Positions 11,752 to 23,215 of a DNA stretch of 64,000 bases are shown here, piece after piece. The notes beneath the pieces are model-generated. The model did not search any database, was not told where the DNA came from, and worked only from the letters and a program-made list of their open reading frames with translations. Positions within the stretch are counted from its first letter, which is position 1, and each line of letters begins with the position of its first letter. The translations under genes were made by a program, and so were the position numbers. Origin of the DNA: Lomentospora prolificans (taxonomy: Eukaryota; Ascomycota; Sordariomycetes; Microascales; Microascaceae). The DNA lies in NCBI GenBank assembly GCA_029532625.1, contig JARFXM010000003.1, positions 930,001 to 994,000 of the forward strand, in the 5' to 3' direction.

Positions 11752-14700
11752 CTAGATGCCGTCACCGTATCGGTATGAACCCCTATCAGACCGCCGAAGG
11801 GTTGCGCTTCGACGGATGCTTTCCACCCACACCGAATCGTCTAGCATATCTTCCACCGCGGAGGAACCAGTAACCCTGGCGTGTCTATTAGCGTCATTGC
11901 TCGCAGACATCCTGGCATCTGATTCCTCGCCAGAGGGTGTCTGTAACTCGAAATTAAAACCCGAGCGGGGGCCGTGGTGTGTTGGTGAGGTCGGAGAAAG
12001 TCGCGGGGCGCTTAGAGGATGCTGATACCCGTGCTCGTACGACGCCCTGCTATCACCTGGGCCCATAGCCCAGCTCCATCGTTGGCTAGATCTCAAGCCA
12101 TCTGCCCCCAGGCTTGTAGCTATAGGGTGCACTTCTGTCACATTCCCGGTGCTGCCGTCCTCACTACTGGATATTTCCTCGTCATCGACCAGAATATCAG
12201 GAATGCCCAGCTGCGGGACGGCTGCCATCCTCCCAGCTCGTTTTCGCTCCATGTGTCTCTGGAACTGACGCGACCAATACAGTGTCTCGAAAAATCCGAG
12301 AACAATGCGCCGGCGAACCTCCTCCTCTACTCTCTGTAGTCGCGCCCGCCGGCGGAGGAACTCTTCTAGTCTAGTTATATGGCGTCAGAATCTGTGCGCG
12401 GGCCACTTGAAAAGGCTATTCGTGAATACTCACCTTAGACTCTTACTATCGCTGATTATATTATAATGGGCTAGAATCATCAGTACCGTGGTGAAGGAGA
12501 TTCCTTTGTCGGGGTCCGCCGACACCATCACTTCCTCAAAGAAAATGTTGAAACGACGGCGCCGCTCTCGTACGCTCGGGATATCGATATAAGACAGTCG
12601 CGCATTAAGTTTTTGCAAGTCTATGCCCGTATTGTAACCGGTCCCTGCGCTTGCTCCGATCGATTGATGCCTAGCGCTCGTCGTATCCCCTCTGACATCC
12701 TCCAAAATTTGGCGCACCGAGTCGCCGGCGTCATAGATGCGCATTTCAAACACCCCTGACAGTTCGCCCAAGAGACGAGGGAAGGCGTCTTTACTGATAA
12801 ACCCGGTCCCGGCCGGGTCAACGCTACGCCAGGCTTCTTTGAAGCGGCGAATCTCGTCTCGATCTACGACAGCAAGACCACTCGACCGCTGGTAGACGTA
12901 ACTGAAGCTTTCGTAGATGAGGGAGACGAAGAGATTGACGAAGATGTACATGCTGAGGATGTTCCAAGCAACGAACAAAAACCTGGCCCAGGGCTTGCTC
13001 CCGCAATCGCTGTTGAAGAAATCGTCGCCTTCCACGCAGAGCGGAGGTTCGATCGCGGCAAAGTCTTCCATAATCTCGTTCCAACCCTCGCCGCAACTCA
13101 TGCGGAAGAGAAGGATGAGGGCGTTTGGTACCGTACGAAGGTTGAGGCCATTGCCGGCTTCTGCACCGAAACGCGTCAGGCTGAATGCCTGGGTCATAGC
13201 TATAGCAAAGATGATAAAAAAGATAAGCCAGGTGGCCAACAGGTTGCTGATCTTCGTGAGACTTGCGGCAGCCGTCTTGAATAATTGGTCTAATGCGTCG
13301 TTGCGTGGTATGACGAGCAGGACTATACCGACGAGGAAGAATTTGTGCAGCTGCACGTAGGTTTCCAGCCTGGTCTTGCTGATCAAAAGCGCCAAAGTAG
13401 CCCCGAAAGCACCAGTAACGACGACTAGGGAGTAAAGATCCCAAGAACTTCTTCGGAACCGAGACCAACCCAGACCGATGACTCTAATGGTAACATTCGC
13501 GCCGTAGATGAGGATGAAGATGAAAAAGAGTACATCTCTTGTCTTTGTCCACCATTCAGGCTCGCTACTGAATTCGCTAACCAAAAGGAAAAGGTGGCAG
13601 ACAAGGACAAAAGTGATTGAGGTGTACCAAACCCCTCGTTTCTCGATAGCCTTCTTATGGCACCATTTCTTCCATGCCTTTTCCGAATCATCGTAGGAAT
13701 TCTTGGATGGAGAAATCTGCCTCAATAGCTTTCGCAATTCCAACCATGACCTTTGCTCTGCGGTAAGGAATGCAACACCAGTCTGCTCCGTGTAATTCCG
13801 CATAAAGACGGAGATGAACAGTGTGAGGACGAATACAGTAGCCAGAAGATTGAAAATGACGAAGAAGACCGCGTTACCTTGAGCAACAAGCGGGCGAGGT
13901 TGAAGCCCGACCCCGGTTATGGCTTGGGCTGCGAAGGAGACATCAACCCAGCCCTCCTGACTTACGATCTGGAAGAGGCTGAAGAGTGATGATCCAAAAT
14001 CGTCGAAATTGAGGTACTCGTTGGACGTGACCCTAGGGGCAAGAAGTGGCCAATTCTCACTATACGGTGCGCTGCTAAACTCACCAAAGCAGTCCGCAAG
14101 GCGGACAACATTTTCAGAGTCGTCGTTACATGAAGCGAGGGCCCCACTGAAGAGGTTCAACCCATAAATGGCGAATGGGATTAGAAGCGATATCGACACA
14201 AAGGCCGGCTATGACAAACGAATTAGCATTCCGAGTCAGGCAACAAGAAGTTAAGAGACGGTGACGGAAAGCAAATTAACAGCAGGGAACAGGCCGCCTC
14301 ACCGCAATAATCTTCCACAACCCCCATATGATAACGTTGTGGAAAGTGTCTTTGGCACTATCACTTAGATTGAGGAGCCGCAAAGCTCGCAGTGCTTTGA
14401 AAGCGCCAACGGCGCGAGAAACCGCCCCATCGTTTGCGAGCAGTGTGCCCACGTAGATCCAAAGTGTGATGAGGACTACACCATCAATTATTCCCCACGA
14501 GCTGCGGTAATACGCGTTTGGCGTCCAAAAGAAGCCGTCAGCGACGACTTTGATCGCCGCCTCCACGGTGAAGACACCCGCAAAAGCAAGATCTGTCCAG
14601 ACATACCAATTTTGAACGCTAAATAGGTGGTCTTCACGGTACTGCTTCTGATAAAGCGGAGTTGTGACACACGCAAGAATAACCATTGCCACAATGACAG

Positions 14701-17700
14701 CATATATGAAAGCCGAGAAGGCATACCACGCGATTTTGTTTGGCTCAACGCCATCAAACCGCTCGCTCCCTCGGCCGGGTCCTACCAGTCGTTGGCAGAG
14801 GCGTCTAATGGGGTTCTTGGGGCCAAAAAGGAAAAGAGATACGTTGTAGTTGGGATGACGCGCTAGGTACTCGCGCTGGGCCCTACGGCGGGCGCTTGTT
14901 GCGGATACGGCCTGCCGGGCCATCTGCCGAGGATCGAGATTATCGTTCGGCCCCTCAAACCGGATGTTGGAATAGAAAGGGTTCGGTTCCCGGCTGGACA
15001 CCATTGAGACCATTCTCCCCCACAAGGACGAGAGATAGCCAGGTTTGACATCCCCTGCCATGGTCGTGAACTGACGTAAAGGCTGTACGTGCTCGGCGGT
15101 TTCTTGAAGTGGGTCTATTGGGTCGTCGAGGAATTCGCGCACCACAGCATCCTTCAAAAGCATCTCCATCATAGCAGGGCCGTAATCCAGAGGGTCCTTT
15201 GCTCTCTTTCTCCGACTCCTGCCAAAGCTAAAAATCGTTGACAGTGCCAGATTCCCAGATGATTTACCTAGCTCCTTCCTCTGCAAAAAAGCCTTCACTT
15301 GTTCTAAACGCTTCTCATCCTCGGAAACATCAAAATTCTCCTGGATGACGGCGATAAACATGTTCACCAAAATGAAGAAAGAGAGGATAAACCATCCGAT
15401 AAGAAACACCGCGCCAATCCAGGCGGTGTCGAACCCATTCCCGGCCGCGGTAACGGCATACAGAATGTCGGTCCAGTTCTCGCTCGATAGAATTTGATAC
15501 ATGCCGAGGAACGAATTGAATATTGTAGAGAAGGAAATGCGGTACAACTCTCCATCTTCATCTGAGCTTGGAATCTCGCCTCGGAAAAGTTGGACGGCAA
15601 AGAGTGCCATGATGAAGGTTATCAAAAAGACGAAAAGCATAAGATTTCCAATACCCATTGCGTTTCCTAAGACAAGGAGGATGAGTTTACGCGTGATCGG
15701 AACCGCCATCACGATCCGATATGCCCTTACGATCTGGAAAACAGTAAGCCAAGCATATGATCGCCCCGAGTTTCGAATCGGTGGAATGAGAATGATCGAG
15801 GTCGCCATAGCTAGAGCTAAATCAAAGATATTCCGCCAGCTACGGTGGAAAGAACGCCAGTTGGCAAGGAACCGAACTGCAATTTCGACATCGAGCAGAA
15901 TAGTTGCTATCAGTTCGGTCCGCTCAATAAAGGCCCTCCTTGTCTCGCTCATCGAAGCGCTTCGGCAAGAGTGTGCGATGAGAGCGAAGGCGATGACCAT
16001 GATCCATACTATCGACGTCTTGTCGTATACTCTCTGGAGCAGCGAAGGTCTCTTCAACACATCCTCGGAATGCGAGAGGGTCGGTGGCTCTTCCTCTGCT
16101 GTAAAAGCGCTGGCTTTGCTTTCCTCTCGGATAACTTGGAATGAAGATGTGATGACAGCAATCAGGAGGTTAGTGAGCCACAGCATCATAATCATGATCC
16201 CAGCACCGAAGAATAGGGCCGCCGGAGGATAGTCTGAATCTATGGTATAATACATCAGGTCGGAGAACGTGTTGGCACTCATGATGACGAAGACTAGCTC
16301 CAGAGAATGGAAGATGTTGTCGAAATTGACAGTTCCATTATACGGATTGCCCTGCTGGAGGCATACGGACCCACGAGGGCACATGAAACCCTTGCCGGAT
16401 TTGGGTACCGGCTGAAGATTTGAAAAGTCGTCCGAGTTCTCTGCGATCACCCAAGGAGAAGGTCGACCGGTTTCATTATCGAGATGACCCCCACAGAAGG
16501 CGAATGAGTTTGTGAAGGACGCTGACTTATTCGTTGGGTCGAGAGGGTCGAGCCAGACACACTGTCTACTCAGACTGGCCTTGAAACTTTGAACGCCAAT
16601 GATAGCAAAGAGTAACCAAAAGAAACTGATGAGAAAAGCCACCCTAACTAGAAGGGGTGTTGCCTTTTTTAGACTTCTAAGAATGATCTGAAAGGCGGAT
16701 AAGCATATCAACATCAGCATAGGAAGCGTTAGGAGAAAAGCTTACCGCAGTTCCGTTAGTTAAGGCTAGTAATCTGATGATGCGTAGACAGCTAAGCATT
16801 TTGAAAACATAGATATGGTGTCGCTTTTCAAGTCCAGAGATCCCCAAAACGAAAGATATCCAGAAGGCGACGACTGCGACAAAGTCCAGTCGGTTAAAGC
16901 CATGGCGCAGAAAGGCACGGCGGGCTAGTTGCCATCTTCGTTGGTCCTCTATAGTTTTGGTCTGCCTCTGCGCAAAAGTGAATGACCGAGAGACAGGTGC
17001 TGGCTCGAGACGGGTGTGGCGGGAGCCTTTCACAGACTTATGTCTTTGAGGCTGAAAGATAACCCTGTATTGATCGGCTATTGCCGCCTTAATCCCAAGC
17101 TTTCGATCGATCGTACTGTACTCAGCTGCATTCAGGATAAACCCAGAGACTATAATTCGGGCTATTATTTCCAACGTGAAGATGATAAAGAGCCCTAACA
17201 TTGCCCAGTCGATCTTAGTCGTGCCCCACCTATCTGGGCGACCATTTCCTGGCTCGAAAACGTTTGGTGCCGCTTCGATAGCGAGGAGGACCGTTTGCAG
17301 AACGATAAGCACCAGTATAACCGGCTCCGTCCATGCATGGACGAGAAGTTCACAGAGACCCTTTCTGATGGCATTATTTGGGGCGAAAATTCCCAGACTT
17401 TTTCCCCTCAAAGGATTCATCATGTCTACTGCCGATGGCTGAGGATATCGTAGTTCGTCAAAGGCGAAGTCAGGAGGGGGCCTTTTCTCGCTGTGAGGCG
17501 CCGCGGGGAGCTGGGAAGGATATGTGGTGTCCATATTAGCACCGACAGACAGGTGGTGTGTAAGTCGTCGTCCCGGGTCGCGCTGTGAACTCGACCGACG
17601 TACACTAGGTCTTCTATCAAGGTTCTCCGCCTCGCCACTAATGTTGACGACTCTCTGCGACATGGCCCTGACGATAGATCCGGCCCTTGATAACGCCCCA

Positions 17701-18362
17701 GAAGTAGACGAGGTTCGGGAATGGCGAATATCAGCTGGAACAAGAGTGTCCCCATAGCCATGTTGCTGGCCACCAGAGAATCTTGATTCGACTTCAAGTC
17801 CACCTCGGGTATCACGGCCTCTTGGTGCCCCATTGTCCACATCAGACACAGTCTGAAAACTGTTCCTAGGTACAGAATCGTGTCCATCGGGGCCCAAAGC
17901 CCCAGATATAGGTTGCGCGCGAGACGTGAGCGGGACCATGTCAGATTCGTTATCGGCAGCGTTCTGTTCATCGTAATAACTTGCTGACCGTTCGAAGAGA
18001 TGGGTAGAGGAGGTCTCATACGAAGCAAGCGGGGTGGACGATGCGTCGATGCTTGGCGGCAGTGCAAACTGCAGGGCTGATGGGTCTATGGGGGATTCCG
18101 GACGGGTTGCTTCATTGCTATCATGATACGCGGCTTCGCGGCGGCGACCGGAATACGGTTGGTCCCAGTAGGCAGAAGGGGAGGGCGGCGTGGTCGGGTC
18201 AAGGACGGCGTTAGAATGACTTCGAAGATGAGTGACCGCCTGCGGCCGACTTTCCGGTGAAGTATGTTGGAAGTTTCGCATTTGGAAGGCATGATTCCGG
18301 GGGCTCACCACGGGGTTCTCCCCCTCGTGGGCCCCATTTCGCGTGGGTGATGATTGGGACAT
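11752..18362 (-). CDS. cch1: Voltage-gated calcium channel alpha-1-like subunit Cch1
   Basis: Four exons (16746-18362, 14303-16687, 12434-14208, 11752-12370) sum to 2131 residues with frame kept at every junction. Residues 1-340 are a Ser/Pro/Arg-rich cytoplasmic tail. Four repeats of six membrane segments follow. Pore loops are recognisable: SANTFSDLMYY (I), SSENWTDILYA (II), SQEGWVDVSFA (III) and CGEGWNEIMED (IV). Arginine-spaced S4 segments occur, for example KALRALRLLNL. After repeat IV an EF-hand-like stretch (RSVDPAGTGFISKD) and a basic helical region (LEEFLRRRARLQRVEEEV) lead into a disordered tail. Cch1 works with Mid1 in the plasma membrane for high-affinity calcium uptake in stress and hyphal growth; Mid1 is not in this window. 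Length matches filamentous-fungal Cch1. Confidence 0.95.
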
Positions 18363-18730
18363 TGCGCCCAGCCCTCGGAAGATAGCGATCTAAACGATCA
18401 TGCTAGCATAGAACTAGCCTCAAAGGCAGCGTTCGGGTGTCAGGAGTTGCATGCTTAATTAGAGACAGTAATGCTTCAATATCGCGAGGCGGAGAGCACT
18501 TATCCTCAACAATGATGCTAGCAACTAAAGATACGACTGAGGTTGTGATACGGCAGGATAGAGAATGGAAGGATTGAGATGAGCGCCTCGAACCGTGCGA
18601 GACTACAGTGCATATTTTGTATCTGACTCGTCCCTTCAGGGGCAGCCAAACATGGTGTGTGGCTGAGACTTGAAACTGAGCTCCCCACTCTTCGGAGTTT
18701 CGGTCCCGCACAACGCAGATACAGCGCCCA
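18363..18730. other. Spacer between Msh5 stop and Cch1 start
   Basis: Both neighbours are on the minus strand, so these 368 nt hold the Msh5 3' flank and the Cch1 promoter and leader. No defined element was recognised. Confidence 0.5.
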
Positions 18731-21628
18731 TCACTTGCACAACCAAGTACGAACTGCGTCTCTGGCAGTTACACATTCATCTTCATCCCGCCTTCTCAAA
18801 TCCATACTCATCAACTTGCGAGAAATATTCTCTGCACTCTGTAGTTCCCTCCTTTGGACATCCTGAAGCCGTGAACATATTGCCATGACACTGACATCCC
18901 GCCGAAGGAGCGTTGCAATAGCCTTGGCACGTTGAACGACCAACTCATCTACTCCATTTATCGTCGCGCAAGAGGTGCCAAAACTCGAAGTGGCCCCTCC
19001 AGACCGCAAGGTATAGAGGTAAACTGGCTGCTGGCTAAGAGCATCTGTTTCCGCGTCGAAATTTACCTCCATCCGGGCAAGGTAAATTCGGTAGTCGGCA
19101 TTCCAGTAATCACTCCCTACAAGTTCAAAGGAATGAGTTGCTGCAAGCACCCGAGGCGCTTCCTCATCTCGCGTGAGGAAATTCCTTAGTATAGCTGCTA
19201 ATAACCCCACGCCATCATCAGGTTGCGTCCCCTTCCCAAACTCATCAATCAAGACCAAGCTGCGCCGCGAGGCCGCTTGCAGTGAGAGAGACATCTGTTG
19301 GAGATCGATTGAGAAGGCGCTATCGTCCCGCCAAGCACATTCTCTTGTGCTAATTCGCGTCAATATTTTGTCTGTCAAACCAATCAGAGCTGTCTTCGCA
19401 GGAACAAAGCTTCCAATGTGCGCCAGATAAACAATGAGGGCGACTTGTTTGAGGTAAACGCTTTTACCAGAATGATTCGGGCCTGTGATCAGCATGATGC
19501 TCGCTGGTGCAACCATTCCCTCCAGCAGGCTTCGCTCACACGGAGGTCTTCTCCAATCTTCGGCGTTTCCACCCAAAATGCAGTCGTTTGGGATATATTG
19601 GGAGGAAACAAGTTCAAGGAGAGGGTGACGGCCACCTTCAATGTGGATAATATTCGACTCAGCTGACACGACCGGCATTGTCCACCCATACCTTACGGCT
19701 CCGTCTGCCATTGCTGAGAGGCTATCTAGCTCTCCACAAGCTTCCGATGCCCTTTCGAGAGCTTCTCGAAAGCAGAGAACCTCGCTTGCCAGACTATGGA
19801 ATATTTCAATCTCCCTGTCTTCCGCAAGTTTGTTAGTCGAACGGCTACTAATTGACCCTTATCTTCGGATCACGCGCCAACCTCGATGCGAGGCGATTTA
19901 CAACGACATACCCACAATCGTGCTGTATATATCGCCGAATTCCTCGTCGAGTTCTCTCATATACTTGTTCTTATAGTAAATGCGGTTCTTATCCGCAAAC
20001 CTCTCTTCCCAACTATCGGGAGGAATGGCACAGGGTTGAGGGCTCCCTGCCTCCTTGAGTAACCCCACGTCAACGACTGTGAGAAACCCAAGTTGAGGGA
20101 AGAAAACACAAGCGTGAGGATTTCTGTAAGCCCAGTTTGGGTATGCCTCAGCCAGTGCTGCCCCTACTTCCTTAAGGAAGGACCCCATCCCATCGTAGGT
20201 ATGTCGCAAACTATCCAACCGATAATCTACCCCCGTGGCAACTGTAGGGCGGCCACAGGCAGCGGACTGCTCAAAATCGATCGTTCGCCGAATCGTACTT
20301 TCGGTCGCGGCAAGTTCTTCGAGGCGAATATTCGCTAAGATCTAGTGCGAAATCCGGTCAATGCCAGTCCTCGATAGGGAGCATGACTGGGGCCTACCTT
20401 GGCGATAATGGTCGGCACAGCTTGGTGAGTCAATCTGTCCAAGTCCCTTCGCACCGCAGTTGCGCAGAGTGTGAATTTATGTAGCGCCATCCAGATCCCA
20501 CTCTCAGGCAATCTCGTCGCATTTGTCAACTGGATCCCTTGATCAATTCTTCTCAACAGCCTTTTGATGTCCTGCATTCCTTGAAGTAACTTTCGCATAT
20601 GCACGATCGTTTCTTCATTGCCCGGCTGCAAAAGGAAGGATATAGCTGCCTGTCGCTCCGAAATGATCCCCAAATCCGTCGTAGGACGCAGGAATATCTG
20701 GCGTAACCTAGCTTTCCCTTGGCATGTGTGCGTCAATTGCCGAAAGAGGCCAAAGACAGATAAGCTTTCCTTCGCTCCGCCAGAGGTATCATGCTTGCTC
20801 TTTATATGCCCATTTGGATGGAGCTCGGGATGGACGAGCTGTAGCGCGTAATATGCGTCTGCGGGGATGAACATTTGATTGGCCAAGTTGAACATTCGTA
20901 GCGAGGCTACACCTAGAGCACCAAAACACCCCGAAGTTGGATCGGGTCGTCGAATCGCGCTCGCAACAGCACCAGAGCAACCAACCTAAAGGGCAGGTCG
21001 AGAGCATTATCATCCATAGCGAGGGGTAACCGCCGCAGAGAACGAGGACCCAACCTACCGACAGTTGGCAATCAAGATTAATTAAAGACCCCATTGCAGG
21101 AGCTCTCGGATCATTCACCTCGCATCTTCCGTAGCGGAGATCACAGCCATCGCCGGAATAAGCAGGCACTTGCGCGTGGCTCCTATTTGCGCACCGGAGC
21201 TCTGCCAGGCGTATCAAGGCAGTACTGTATGAAAATTCCGCCGAATTTAAAACTTGAAGCACGAATTTCCCGTAGTCCTCACCTAGTAGCTACCAAGTTA
21301 GAAAAGGAGAGTTTCGGCTTACAGGAAAGCAACTCGAACCTCGGGCGCTGAGCACCAGTAGTCGACGCGTGAGATCCCCCGATGCGGTTGCCGGTATCAA
21401 TACCAACGTGGGCCGTACATAACTTAGGAGGCCCTCAATACAATCATCGTCAATCAGAGATGTCTCTTCAAAGAGTGCCAAAGTCAAGTCTTCAGAACAG
21501 TAATACGCGGCTCCTAGTGTATTGGCCTTGAGATGTAAGGCTAGAATGGTGTATTCCTGGAAAATTTCGTTCGTTGGTGCTAATGCCACAGCGGCGTCTG
21601 CAAAACTAAGGGTTGCTGGTTCCCCCAT
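18731..21628 (-). CDS. msh5: Meiotic MutS homologue Msh5
   Basis: Five exons are proposed: 21323-21628, 21059-21289, 20398-20985, 19912-20341 and 18731-19818, about 880 residues. The middle carries the MutS connector and core (SLRMFNLANQ, GLFRQLTHTCQGKARLRQIFLRPTTDL). The ATPase at the C-terminus has Walker A TGPNHSGKSVYLKQVALIVY near residue 633, the Msh5-like DKILTRISTRE, and Walker B SLVLIDEFGKGT. Msh5 forms a clamp with Msh4 that stabilises crossover intermediates in meiosis; it lacks the mismatch-binding domain. Two weak points remain. The first junction needs an intron of only 33 nt (21290-21322). The true start is also uncertain, because the frame stays open upstream of 21628 to about 21837 without an ATG, so a further 5' exon is likely. 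Gene identity is secure. Confidence 0.9.
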
Positions 21629-22163
21629 TTCTAGAATTGGATCATCTGGTGTCCCGTCGACTGAGGCAGTAGTAGAGCCTCGCCAATATACTGTCTGAGG
21701 ATCCGAGTCTACATCGCTGCGTTTTCTGGCCCGGGAAGTGGTCGTTCTACTATATCCGAGTAGGAATTTTAACCAATCGTTGTCATGATCACTGCCGCGG
21801 TGCCCGTGACAGGTGGGATGATGCGGGAAGGAGCCCCCTAAGCCTAGGCGGACCGAAGTGGTATTGACAAGGTACCAAGCACTTATTGGCTGTCATCAGC
21901 CCGACCTGTGAGTGACGTGTTTCTAGTGAGGAATTCCTGGTATGTGATTGTCGTTTAACCCGCACCTGGTCATGAAGCCCTCCTGGTGTGAAATACAATC
22001 TACCTTAGAAGCGCCATGAGATATAGATGTCCAGACTAAAAATGTGTGAAACCATACACTCTAAACGTACAGTCCTTACACAAAGAAGGGGGTTGGGGCG
22101 GCCGCTATTTCTAGGGAATTCATTTTCCTACCAGTGGAAAGTGCAATGCTGCGATACATGCAA
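21629..22163. other. Upstream of Msh5, probably including its missing 5' exon
   Basis: The Msh5 frame is open from 21628 back to a stop near 21838, encoding a charged stretch such as RARKRSDVDSDPQ, with no in-frame ATG. An acceptor ATATAG lies about 120 nt before 21628 and could receive a small first exon, for example from an ATG near 21895. The rest is the EMC5 3' flank. Confidence 0.4.
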
Positions 22164-22670
22164 TCAAGATGAGATGCCGTCACTTTCCTTGGCCCATTGG
22201 GAGAACTCCTTTCTCTGATGCCTAATATCCACGAATCCTGGGCGCATCTCCAACATTCTAAAGGGGTTTCCGGTAGCGGCAAGGCTGCTACCACCATCAC
22301 TCCCACCCGGAAGTCCCCTCGCTCCCTCCCTCTCCACTCTGCCGGCCCAAACACGCCACCGTATTGGCCGTAGTCTAGGAGAGTCAAGAACTAGTCCGAA
22401 GCATATGATAAGTGTTGCGGTTATAGCCTCGAAGAGAACATCAACGGGCAGAGGAACGTCCGACGAGGCGGTGATTTGAGGGGATATAGAGGGTGCAGTA
22501 GCCACTATCCGAGAAGCTTGGCTTGAATGCTCCCGAGCCGAATAATATCTTATCCCGGGGAGGAAAGCCTAAGTCAGCGATGATTGTGTGATTCGGCTAG
22601 GAGGGAGATCTCACGAATGCGCAAGGAGAATCAGGCCAATGCCAGTGACGGCGCGAGGAATCCAGGTCAT
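22164..22670 (-). CDS. emc5: ER membrane protein complex subunit 5 (EMC5 / MMGT-type)
   Basis: Two exons (22615-22670 and 22164-22548) give 146 residues. Exon 1 encodes MTWIPRAVTGIGLILLAHS, the first membrane helix. The intron runs from a GTGAGA donor to a GATAAG acceptor, continuing YYSAREHSSQ. A second hydrophobic helix (VLFEAITATLIICFGLVL) is followed by LRPIRWRVWAGRVEREG and NPFRMLEMRPGFVDIRHQR, the conserved cytoplasmic end of EMC5. The EMC inserts tail-anchored and multipass proteins into the ER; the older name is membrane magnesium transporter. A 17-residue Gly/Ser-rich insertion separates EREG from NPF, which are nearly adjacent in homologues I recall; no intron boundaries fit it, so it is treated as coding. 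The first helix would be missed without the 56-nt exon. Confidence 0.88.
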
Positions 22671-23215
22671 GGTGAGATTGTCGAGACAGCGATTTCAATC
22701 GCTTGGAAAATTCTGTAAACCGAGTCAACACGCTCTAGTGACAATTTGGGGTGTCGGGGTGCAATGAATTGGCTCCAGGACGATACGGGAGACCATATAA
22801 TTCATGAGGCATTGAGGGTAGGTCGTTAAGGTCGCTGAGGATGGCAAAACAAATTATTAGCCGAATTGTCCAGGTGCGAGCTTATTTCAACGGAACAGAG
22901 GAGGGTAGAAACTCTTCTCTTCTATTAAATGCATGTATTTTTACATACATATATGCGTGTAAACGGAACATAAGAAACAGTCTAACAGCCAACGCCCCCG
23001 TTATGAAACAGCTATTCGCCTTAACGTCACGCCATCTACTTTTCGCCCGTACCTTTCTCAATATTTCAAACTGCTACGCCATCAAGGATCCACTCTTAAC
23101 TACCCCAGTATGCCTTAGTGTCATACAATTCAGCTTGCGTCCCCACCGTTATGGAAGCCGTCTAATTAAGGTTCATCCAGGCGGGGCGCGTACATGCCAC
23201 ACTCCTCACGAGTTT
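22671..23215. other. EMC5 promoter and 3' flank of the HMG-box gene
   Basis: No gene recognised. A plus-strand open frame across 22841-23299 overlaps the HMG-box stop and has no family features. Confidence 0.5.
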
